DNA from: Mucilaginibacter sp. 14171R-50
GTDB lineage: Bacteria; Bacteroidota; Bacteroidia; Sphingobacteriales; Sphingobacteriaceae
Direction: 5' to 3'
Assembly: GCF_010093045.1 (NCBI RefSeq)
Contig: NZ_CP048115.1
Coordinates: forward strand, 4,092,001 to 4,156,000
Length of the DNA: 64,000 nucleotides
This document shows positions 16,523 to 23,865 of this stretch, in pieces. Each line of letters begins with the position of its first letter. Positions within the stretch are counted from its first letter, which is position 1. Below the pieces are notes generated by a model. That model had not been told where the DNA came from. It did not search any database and saw only the letters and a program-made list of their open reading frames with translations. The translations under genes and the position numbers were made by a program.

Positions 16523-17803
16523 CTATTGGGTAAGCCGGTAGTGTAACTCATCGGTTTTAAGTATCTTCCATCCCGGGTTAAGCGTAATGGTCCAGCCTTT
16601 GCCTTCAATGGCCTGGCCGTTTATGCTGATGCCGCCTGCGGGAAGGGTGACTATCTGCCAGTTTTTCATCAGCATACCGCCTGTTGTAACAGTTAGCTTA
16701 CCCCATACATCATTAATTTCGGACGTGGGATAAACTGTACCATGATCGCCCAGGTCGAACACCGTGTTTGGGTTAAAAACGATATTCATTTTCATAAGGT
16801 TTATAGTGAGCACCGGCCGGCGAATAAAAATATCAAGATACTGGTTAACGACTTGCAGGCGCATATCTTCCTTTAACTTTTTCGACCGGAGAACGGCGTC
16901 TGCATTATATTTTTTACCCAATCCTTCCAAACCACCGCTCCAGCCGCGTTTTGGCAAGTTAAGGTGATAATACTTCGCCAGCAAAACCGGAAGGTCTGAA
17001 TTAGAGTCGATCTCCAGTGTCCATCGGGGGTGTTTCTCATACAGCAGGTAACCATATACCGCACCGGTGATATAGGCAGACGAGCGTATCAACGACCTGC
17101 GGTTACCGGCCGTATCAATTTGATGGTACAGGTGTTGTCTGATATTATCTTTTTGCCGTCCCAGTATCATCCCGGTATATTCTGCAAGGCCCTCGCTCAT
17201 CTCCAGTATCCGTTCGTTTGCAAAGGTAGCGGCGAAAAGTTCCTGCCGCTTCTTTCTGAATAGCAGGGCGTTGGCAAGGTCGGCCCGGCGTTGGCTTACA
17301 GGCTTACCCAAAGCCGCCTTTAACGCATTCAGCTCCAGCAAAAAGTATACACGCCCGTAAAGGCTGCTAAGGTGATTGACCGTTGGGCTGCGTTCAGGAA
17401 AACCAAGTTTGGTTTGGATGCGATGAAAGCACTCATGCAATACCAGGTTTACCCGCTCATCGCGGCCGTGGGGCAACGGCCATAATATTACCGACCAATC
17501 TTTGCCCTGCCAGTGGATGGATGTATTGGCTATCATCACCTCCTTTGGCAAAACGCCTTTAAAAATATCGTCCTGTGGTTTTAATATCCCTGCACTATCG
17601 GGCTCATTTGCATAAGTTATCCGCGACTGCGGGTCTACGAACATCGTTGGGCCATAAACATCAGCTTTCCATATCTGTTGATGGTAAGCGGCGCGTTCAG
17701 CCTCCTTAAAGTACGTGGCGGCCAGTTTATCGGTACTATCGGTGTTCTGGGCGTTGCCCGTCAGCACAGACAAGGAAAGGATAAGCACTATTAACTTTTT
17801 CAT
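16523..17803 (-). CDS. Secreted HExxH zincin-like protein of unknown substrate
   Basis: The protein has 426 residues with a signal peptide (1-18, cut after GNAQ). A zinc-protease motif is visible, HECFH at 123-127, and about 77 residues later EMSEGLAEYTG (about 201-211) offers the third ligand Glu as in gluzincin-type HExxH...E enzymes. The C-terminal 90 residues look beta-rich (NPNTVFDLGDHGTVYP, GGISINGQAIEGKGW). I cannot name a peptidase family, and protease activity is inferred from the motif only. The 5' leader carries a 7-bp GCGGTTT hairpin 1 bp from the ATG. Confidence 0.6.
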   Translation of the reverse strand: MKKLIVLILSLSVLTGNAQNTDSTDKLAATYFKEAERAAYHQQIWKADVYGPTMFVDPQSRITYANEPDSAGILKPQDDIFKGVLPKEVMIANTSIHWQGKDWSVILWPLPHGRDERVNLVLHECFHRIQTKLGFPERSPTVNHLSSLYGRVYFLLELNALKAALGKPVSQRRADLANALLFRKKRQELFAATFANERILEMSEGLAEYTGMILGRQKDNIRQHLYHQIDTAGNRRSLIRSSAYITGAVYGYLLYEKHPRWTLEIDSNSDLPVLLAKYYHLNLPKRGWSGGLEGLGKKYNADAVLRSKKLKEDMRLQVVNQYLDIFIRRPVLTINLMKMNIVFNPNTVFDLGDHGTVYPTSEINDVWGKLTVTTGGMLMKNWQIVTLPAGGISINGQAIEGKGWTITLNPGWKILKTDELHYRLTQ

Positions 17804-17968
17804 CGCGGTTTTTGTTCAATTATCGGCAACAAACCGCTGTTGCACTGTCTTTATTATACCAAGTGCACAAAATATTATATAAGTGGGTACCCGGCTGTCG
17901 TTCGTCCGGCAAATACAACCGTTGATATAAAAATTATTTGGTTGAGTTTGATTTGCATAAATTGCCTT

Positions 17969-18988
17969 ATGCGCAAAACGTTGCTCCATCTTGTCTTTTG
18001 GGCGGTGTTCTTCCTGATGTGGAACAGGATCATGTATTTCTACGTGGATAACCGGATGAACAGGTTGTATTTTACAGGAGTGGATGTGGCGCTGGTAGCT
18101 TCGGCATTCTATATCGTTTACCTGTATATTATGCCCGATTATTTACGGCGTAAAAGCGTGGTTAAGCTGGTATTGCTCTCTACCGTGCTTATTGCCGTGC
18201 TATCGGGCATCTACTCGTTTATAATGCTGTTGTTTTTGCGCGAGCAGCTTGTGCCCATCCATTTTGATTTTACGTGGAACTACGAAGACCTGCAGTACAA
18301 TCGTTTCTTTATCGCCCTGGTTGGCGTGCTTGCCGGTTGTTCTGTTAAGATCATAAAAGACCGTCAGGACGTGAGCAGGCGACTGGTTTTAATGGAAAAG
18401 GAAAAATCGACAGCAGAACTCTCGTACCTGAAAGCGCAGATCAACCCTCATTTCCTTTTCAACTCGTTAAACAACCTGCACGCGCAAATGGAGCTTGATA
18501 CGGCTGAAGCCAGGAGCACGTTGATATCGCTCTCGGATATGCTCCGTTACCAACTCTATGAATGTAATACCGATGCGATTGAGTTGAATAAAGAACTGGC
18601 CTACCTGAAAAACTATTTTAACCTGCAAAGCATCCGTAAGGATAATTGCAGCGCGCGCCTTTCCGTTTCGGGCAATTACGATGGCTTGCGGATAGCCCCT
18701 CTGCTGCTTATTCCATTTGTTGAGAACGCCTTTAAATACGTATCTGACCATGATGGCCGGGATAACTTTATCAAAGCGGATGTCAGCCTTCAAAATAACG
18801 AACTGCTATTCTGTTGCAGCAATACGTTTGATGTTGAAAGCCAAAGCGAGACTGACCGTTCAAACAAAGGTATAGGCCTTATAAATGTGCGCAAACGGCT
18901 ACAACTGATATACGGCAACAATCATATGCTTACGCAGGAAATTGACAACGGAGTTTACACCGTTAAACTAACCTTAAAATTAACGTAA
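17969..18988 (+). CDS. LytS/YehU-type sensor histidine kinase
   Basis: The protein has 339 residues from the ATG at 17969 (MRKTLLHLVFW); a frame 43 codons longer exists but its extension is low in complexity and unlike the family. Four hydrophobic segments fill residues 8-130. The His_kinase domain follows, with LKAQINPHFLFNSLNNL carrying the phosphoacceptor His, and an HATPase domain with FVENAFKY and NKGIGLINVRKRL. It should phosphorylate the response regulator encoded immediately downstream, whose ATG overlaps its stop by 1 bp (TAATG). The signal sensed is unknown. Confidence 0.92.
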   Translation: MRKTLLHLVFWAVFFLMWNRIMYFYVDNRMNRLYFTGVDVALVASAFYIVYLYIMPDYLRRKSVVKLVLLSTVLIAVLSGIYSFIMLLFLREQLVPIHFDFTWNYEDLQYNRFFIALVGVLAGCSVKIIKDRQDVSRRLVLMEKEKSTAELSYLKAQINPHFLFNSLNNLHAQMELDTAEARSTLISLSDMLRYQLYECNTDAIELNKELAYLKNYFNLQSIRKDNCSARLSVSGNYDGLRIAPLLLIPFVENAFKYVSDHDGRDNFIKADVSLQNNELLFCCSNTFDVESQSETDRSNKGIGLINVRKRLQLIYGNNHMLTQEIDNGVYTVKLTLKLT

Positions 18989-19692
18989 TGCTTAACTGTT
19001 TAATAGTGGATGACGAGCCGCTTGCCCGCCGGCAAATTGAAAGCTATGTAAGCCGCATACCTTTTTTAAAACTGGTTGGCAGCGTACGAAACACCGCCGC
19101 TGCTATGCAGGTTTTACACTCAGATCCCGTAGACCTTATCTTCCTTGATATTAAAATGCCGGGGATAACCGGTATCGACTTCTTAAAAAATAATGACGTT
19201 TTTCAACAGGTCATTTTCATCACCGCTTTCCCGGAGTATGCCATTGAGGGTTTTGAGCTGGAGGTGACCGATTACCTGATGAAGCCAGTAACCTTCGGAC
19301 GTTTTTTGAAAGCATGCGAAAAAGCATTTGACAGGGTTGGCGGCTCAGACACCATCCGGTCAATTCAGGCACGGCCAGGTTTTTTGTACGTAAAATGCAA
19401 CCAGCGCTTTCAAAAGATATTGGTAAACGATATCCTGTTTATCGAGGCTATGCTTAACTATGTTACCATAGTAACTACATCGGGCAAATACATCGTTTAC
19501 TCCAGTTTAAAAGCCATCTGGGGCAGCCTGCCGCCGCAACAATTTATCAGGATACATAAATCGTACCTGGCGGGTGTGGCGCACATTACTGCTATCAGTT
19601 CCGGCCATGTTCATATCCGGGAGCATGCTTTGCCCGTAAGCCGCGCAAATAAACAGGCTGTTGTAAAAATGGCCTTAACGTTATCCACTTAA
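18988..19692 (+). CDS. LytTR-family response regulator
   Basis: The protein has 234 residues. An N-terminal receiver domain has acidic residues DDEP at 8-11, the phospho-accepting Asp in LIFLDIKMPG and the conserved Lys in YLMKPV. A LytTR DNA-binding domain fills the C-terminal 100 residues (FLYVKCNQRFQKI, LNYVTIVTTSGKYIVYSSLKAIW, FIRIHKSYLAGV, LPVSRANKQ). It binds direct repeats in promoters. It is translationally coupled to the LytS-type kinase. Targets are not known; the cyclase gene 118 bp downstream could be one or could simply be a neighbour. Confidence 0.93.
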   Translation: MLNCLIVDDEPLARRQIESYVSRIPFLKLVGSVRNTAAAMQVLHSDPVDLIFLDIKMPGITGIDFLKNNDVFQQVIFITAFPEYAIEGFELEVTDYLMKPVTFGRFLKACEKAFDRVGGSDTIRSIQARPGFLYVKCNQRFQKILVNDILFIEAMLNYVTIVTTSGKYIVYSSLKAIWGSLPPQQFIRIHKSYLAGVAHITAISSGHVHIREHALPVSRANKQAVVKMALTLST

Positions 19693-19809
19693 TGTCATCC
19701 AAGTTTCTAAATCCCGTCACCCCCGCATCACGAATCAATTATTCGTATTTTATTTAAAATGTTTTGGTGAGCTTCGCGTCTACATAGGTATATACACAAC
19801 AATACGCAT

Positions 19810-20505
19810 ATGAAAAACGACTACTTAACCATAAACGGCGACTGCCTTTCTATCAATAATACCTCACCTGATACCGAAAAAGAACTGGCTATTTTATTTC
19901 TTGATATCCGCAATTTTACCGGGCTGATGGAATCACAGCCGGGCCACTCGGTTATACAAGTGGTGCGACGCTTGTTCACTGCCTTTAACCAGATCATCAA
20001 AAACTTTCAGGGCAAGGTTGTAGAAATTGCCGGTGATAACCTATACGCTGTTTTTGGCCTGCAAACTAACATACGCGAGGCGGCAAACAACGCGTACCAT
20101 GCCGCCAGGATGATGTTTGAAACGGTTAACCTTTTTAACAGGGCGCATGGCGGCCCTTTTGAAGGCGGCCCGCTCGAAATAGGCGTAGGCCTGCATACGG
20201 GGAAAGTGTTTGTCGGCGAATTTGGACTTGACAAGCCGGCCGCCCTCTCGGTAATGGGCTTGCCCGTTAATATCGCCGCCCGTTTACAAGCAAAAACCAA
20301 AGAACTTAATAACGACATGCTTATTTCTGAAGACGCCTATCGGCTTTTAGAACCAGAGGACACATCATTTGGCTATAAAACCGTGGGGTTGCAGGGAATA
20401 TCGCAAAGCCAGCAAGTACGTTTAGCAGGTAAACCCTATAATAACCAACACTCGCTTTCAGCATCGCAGCAGCATATAGATTATTTGCTGGCTATTTCGG
20501 GCTAA
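19810..20505 (+). CDS. Class III nucleotidyl cyclase with guanylate-type substrate residue
   Basis: The protein has 231 residues of stand-alone cyclase domain. Metal-binding Asp32 (ILFLDIRNF) and Asp76 (EIAGDNLYAVFG) are present, as are Asn154 and Arg158 of VNIAARLQ, so it should be active. The usual substrate-selecting Lys is Glu72, the residue guanylate cyclases have at that place, and its partner is Ser147 rather than Asp or Thr. It may make cGMP instead of cAMP. There is no membrane or sensor domain, so regulation must be through partners or expression. The conserved Asp of the GDxVN loop is Leu151. Confidence 0.8.
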   Translation: MKNDYLTINGDCLSINNTSPDTEKELAILFLDIRNFTGLMESQPGHSVIQVVRRLFTAFNQIIKNFQGKVVEIAGDNLYAVFGLQTNIREAANNAYHAARMMFETVNLFNRAHGGPFEGGPLEIGVGLHTGKVFVGEFGLDKPAALSVMGLPVNIAARLQAKTKELNNDMLISEDAYRLLEPEDTSFGYKTVGLQGISQSQQVRLAGKPYNNQHSLSASQQHIDYLLAISG

Positions 20506-20542
20506 AGTTATCACCAATACCTAAGCTATCGGCGTAAATAAA

Positions 20543-20571
20543 TGTTGATATTATGTTTGCACATATCAACA
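20543..20571 (+). promoter_or_regulatory. Dyad operator flanking the -7 box of the glycosidase gene
   Basis: TGTTGATAT (20543-20551) and ATATCAACA (20563-20571) form a perfect 9-bp inverted repeat around an 11-bp spacer. The spacer and the last T of the left arm form TATGTTTG (20551/20552-20559), an exact TAnnTTTG box. A protein on the dyad would block or bend the promoter. The predicted leader is about 50 nt to the ATG at 20616. Confidence 0.55.
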
Positions 20572-20615
20572 TATAATGTAATTTCGGCATAACCAATCAC
20601 CGTTATTATATTCAT

Positions 20616-21914
20616 ATGATACGATATTTATTAACCCTCTGTTTGCTAACTTCCGCGGGTTACGGCAGTTTGTATGCACAGCAAACCAATAATAAAGTAA
20701 TTGCTGCCGAAATACTTGGCAACAGCAAGCTTGATACAACACAAAGCCGGGCGCTTGTTTTGCTGAACGGCTTTTCGGCCGGAACTTCTTATAACGAGGT
20801 TTGGATACGGGATTTTAACACCTTTATAAAGGGTTCGCTTAAAGTGCATCCTAAAGAAACCGTAAAACAAATGCTGTTGCTATTTTTTAAGATACAGGGC
20901 ACAGACGGCAATATCGTTGACGGATTGGTTGATACCTCGAAAGCACACGGTGGCTACGCGTACAGATACTCTGAACTGCTGCCAACCTGGGCGGGCCATA
21001 AAAACACTGTGGAAACAGACCAGGAGTCGTCGCTGATCCAGGCTGTACGTAAATACATCGATGTAACCGGCGATACATCCATCCTGCAGGAAAAAATAGA
21101 CGGTAAAACGGTAACTGCCCGTATGGAAGATGCGCTGAAATATGTATTAAAAGACCGCTGGTCGGCAAAATATGGCCTGGTTACCGGCGCAACAACTATT
21201 GACTGGGGCGACGTGCAACCCGAAACAGGCTGGGGTGTGGCCATCAACAAAAAAACAAAATGGGCCATTGATATATACGATAATGCCATGTATGTGATTG
21301 CCCTGCACGATTTTTTAGCTATAAAGCCAAAGCAATATAAAACCGCTACAGACTGGGCAGCCATAGCCGGCAGGATAAAAACAAATGTGCGCAAACATTT
21401 GTGGTCGGCGGCTGGTCAAAAATATATTCCGCACATTTATCTTAACGGCAGCCCGTTCAGCAAGGGTTTTGATGAAAAAAACATTTTATATACCGGCGGA
21501 TCGATATGCGCTATTATGGCCGGGTTCAACACGCCAGCCGAGGTAAAAGCGATAAACAGGCAAATGCGCGAGGCCGCGGCGAAAGAAAAGTTTGCCACCA
21601 TAGGCATTACGGTTTACCCACCCTACCCCGAAAAAGAATTTCCGAACATGAAGCCATATCTATACCAAAACGCCGGCGACTGGACCTGGTTTGGCGGCCG
21701 CATCACATCGGCGCTGTTACCGTACAATATGGCACCCGAAGCTTATGAAGATCTGAAACCGATGGTAGACCGCGCGATACAGCATAAGGGCTTTTATGAA
21801 TGGTACGATGTGCAAACCGGTCAGCCAAAAGGCTCCGGTGATTTCAGGGGCGAGGCAGGCGTATTATATGATGCCATCACACAGCTGAAAGATTGGGCCG
21901 CAAAGCACAAATAA
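20616..21914 (+). CDS. Secreted six-hairpin glycosidase-like protein
   Basis: The protein has 432 residues with a signal peptide ending LYAQ near 22. The rest has the (alpha/alpha)6 toroid pattern of six-hairpin glycosidases: EVWIRDFNTF, TVETDQESSLIQAVRKY, TIDWGDVQPETGW, YDNAMYVIALHDFL, WTWFGGRITSALL and DFRGEAGVLYDAI recur where such enzymes place catalytic and sugar-binding acids and aromatics. Glycogen-debranching or GH63-like families are nearest; the exact family and substrate are not clear. It should act in the periplasm. It is the likely target of the dyad promoter just upstream. Confidence 0.7.
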   Translation: MIRYLLTLCLLTSAGYGSLYAQQTNNKVIAAEILGNSKLDTTQSRALVLLNGFSAGTSYNEVWIRDFNTFIKGSLKVHPKETVKQMLLLFFKIQGTDGNIVDGLVDTSKAHGGYAYRYSELLPTWAGHKNTVETDQESSLIQAVRKYIDVTGDTSILQEKIDGKTVTARMEDALKYVLKDRWSAKYGLVTGATTIDWGDVQPETGWGVAINKKTKWAIDIYDNAMYVIALHDFLAIKPKQYKTATDWAAIAGRIKTNVRKHLWSAAGQKYIPHIYLNGSPFSKGFDEKNILYTGGSICAIMAGFNTPAEVKAINRQMREAAAKEKFATIGITVYPPYPEKEFPNMKPYLYQNAGDWTWFGGRITSALLPYNMAPEAYEDLKPMVDRAIQHKGFYEWYDVQTGQPKGSGDFRGEAGVLYDAITQLKDWAAKHK

Positions 21915-21917
21915 GTA

Positions 21918-22427
21918 TCAAAAAGCCCATTTTATGATCAGGCTTTTTATAAATGATATCATAAATACCAGCAGCGCTACCCCAATAAATATAAACTTGA
22001 AACCGGCCAGCCAGTAGGTACCCCAATAGGATGCTGCATCATTAACATGATGAAAGTTGTGCAACAGCCTAACATTTTCGACAACATCCAGACCGCCCGC
22101 CGCTACTACAAGCAGGAAGTTAAACCTCAGCAACTCGTTAAGCGGCAGCCAGTTCTCGCGCTGCATTTGCCAGTTAGACAGGGTGATCAACAGCGTTACG
22201 TAGCTTGCAATAAAAAAGAAATCCCAATGCGTATTTTGCCGGGCAATTTCCAGTAAGTTGCTATCGCCATAAAAACAATTGAGCCAATTGCCCATAATAA
22301 CCAACCCATGCGTTTTGCCCGCGAATTCGAGCGAGAAAACATCGTAACCGCTGGCGCCGATCAGGTAGTTTTGATACCCTGTAACAGCCAGCAGGGCGAT
22401 AAATATTATCCACAGAATGAGTTTCAT
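21918..22427 (-). CDS. Four-helix membrane protein of unknown function
   Basis: The protein has 169 residues with four predicted transmembrane helices at about 3-25, 69-88, 102-122 and 140-163. No motif identifies a family. A conserved-looking segment between helices contains YGDSNLLEIARQN. It ends 3 bp from the glycosidase stop (convergent) and lies 11 bp after the SGNH hydrolase gene on its own strand, so the two are probably one transcript. Confidence 0.6.
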   Translation of the reverse strand: MKLILWIIFIALLAVTGYQNYLIGASGYDVFSLEFAGKTHGLVIMGNWLNCFYGDSNLLEIARQNTHWDFFFIASYVTLLITLSNWQMQRENWLPLNELLRFNFLLVVAAGGLDVVENVRLLHNFHHVNDAASYWGTYWLAGFKFIFIGVALLVFMISFIKSLIIKWAF

Positions 22428-22438
22428 ACGCTTAAAGA

Positions 22439-23620
22439 TTATACTTTATAAACCAAACCGCTGGTTGGCGGCAAACCATTAATGCAATTAATAAAGGCCC
22501 TGCCAGTGTTACGAAATTTCGCCGGCAAAGGGTGCAGTTCATCCGTCCAGCCGTCATCCCCTACGCTCCCGCGCGAATCGATATGAAACACACAATCATA
22601 GCCAGCGATATTTTTGAAAAGTTCGCCGGTTTCTATCATCATTTCATTAAAAAGATAGATCATGGCATAAACCACATCGCGCTGTACATTTTCGTCGCTT
22701 ATGCCCCGCAGATCAAGCGGGGTTTTTAGCCAGCTGCCGTGCCCCAAAAACATGCGCGCAAATGGTTTATACCACCGCCAGGGTTTTATACCAAAGCCGG
22801 GCTTTCGGTTGGGTTGTGCATAATCATAACCCTGGGTAATTATTTTAATACCGGGGAATTTTCCCTTCTTAGCATCTCCCGACCCTGAAGTAAGGATGCC
22901 GTTAAAGATGTTATAATACTGCAGCTGAAAGAACATTAGCAAGGCGAAAAAATCTTTCGACAGGTAGGCTATCCCGTTTTCAAACCGGTCCATATTAATC
23001 GGGGCGCCGCCGGGCTTCATCAGGCGTTGCGCCCACTCGCTATGGCTAAGCTCATTCATTTTACCGGATGGATCTACCATTGCAGCTATGCGGTTGCTGC
23101 CCACCAGGTCGTTACCGCCGCCGCTTAAAATAAATACGTCGGGATGCATGGTCGAAAGTTGTTCTACGTATTTCCTGGCGCTAAGCATGTTCAGCAGCCA
23201 GTCGCCGCCCGAAGCCAGGCTGTAAACTGCCATATTGCTTTCCATCCCTATCCAGTCTATCACATCACTGAGCAGTATGGGATAATTGAACCACGAATCG
23301 CCCTCAACAAGGATAACCTTATTTCCCGGTTTCCCTCGAAACCCGTTTTTTATTTTGGCGATGAATTTGCCATTACGCTGTTGATTTTTAATGGCATCAA
23401 CTTTAGCCATTAGCGGGGCTAAAGCGGCAATTTTTTTTACCTGTTCATCATTAAGGTCGTAGATACGCTGGATGATGTTTGACAGGTCGCGCTCATCAAC
23501 TTCCGCCCTCAGGGATATAAAGTTTGGTAACGATATGCGGTTTGCCAGCAGCTCACTGATCAGTTCGTCCTTTTGCGAAGTAGTCATGCGATTAAAGTTT
23601 GGTTGTACTAATTTACTCAT
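22439..23620 (-). CDS. SGNH/GDSL-type hydrolase
   Basis: The protein has 393 residues. The SGNH blocks are in order: ILVEGDSWFNYP (Ser in block I, about 107-110), SLASGGDW (Gly of block II), FILSGGGNDLVG (Asn170-Asp171 of block III) and DELHPLPAKF near the C-terminus (Asp/His of block V). SGNH enzymes are esterases or acyl hydrolases. No signal peptide is seen, so it may be cytoplasmic. The N-terminal 90 residues are helical and may be a separate domain. It is probably co-transcribed with the four-helix protein. Confidence 0.8.
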   Translation of the reverse strand: MSKLVQPNFNRMTTSQKDELISELLANRISLPNFISLRAEVDERDLSNIIQRIYDLNDEQVKKIAALAPLMAKVDAIKNQQRNGKFIAKIKNGFRGKPGNKVILVEGDSWFNYPILLSDVIDWIGMESNMAVYSLASGGDWLLNMLSARKYVEQLSTMHPDVFILSGGGNDLVGSNRIAAMVDPSGKMNELSHSEWAQRLMKPGGAPINMDRFENGIAYLSKDFFALLMFFQLQYYNIFNGILTSGSGDAKKGKFPGIKIITQGYDYAQPNRKPGFGIKPWRWYKPFARMFLGHGSWLKTPLDLRGISDENVQRDVVYAMIYLFNEMMIETGELFKNIAGYDCVFHIDSRGSVGDDGWTDELHPLPAKFRNTGRAFINCINGLPPTSGLVYKV

Positions 23621-23736
23621 TAATCAGCCGGAAAAAAGTATAATTTTTTCAAGAAAATTCGGGAATTTTTAGGTGTTTACACGCTTGACGGGTTCATAGC
23701 ATATGTGCATAATTGCGCTTCAAAACTGTATCATTA

Positions 23737-23764
23737 CCGAACACTCCCGTTTCGTCTCCGAACA
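23737..23764. promoter_or_regulatory. Paired CCGAACA direct repeats upstream of the permease
   Basis: CCGAACA occurs at 23737-23743 and 23758-23764, exactly 21 bp (two helical turns) apart. They lie about 100 bp before the permease ATG. An activator binding on one face of the helix is plausible but not shown. Confidence 0.35.
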
Positions 23765-23865
23765 GTGTAAGCGATGCGATTTTATTTTAATTTATTAACA
23801 ATCAGTTATTTACATAACAGGCATGCATTTTAACAGTACTTATCGTATTAAAACCGCTTACCGCC

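Noticed and set aside
17840..17968. Upstream extension of the LytS-type kinase
   Set aside because: The added residues do not look like family sequence and the ATG at 17969 gives a normal start of a membrane protein.
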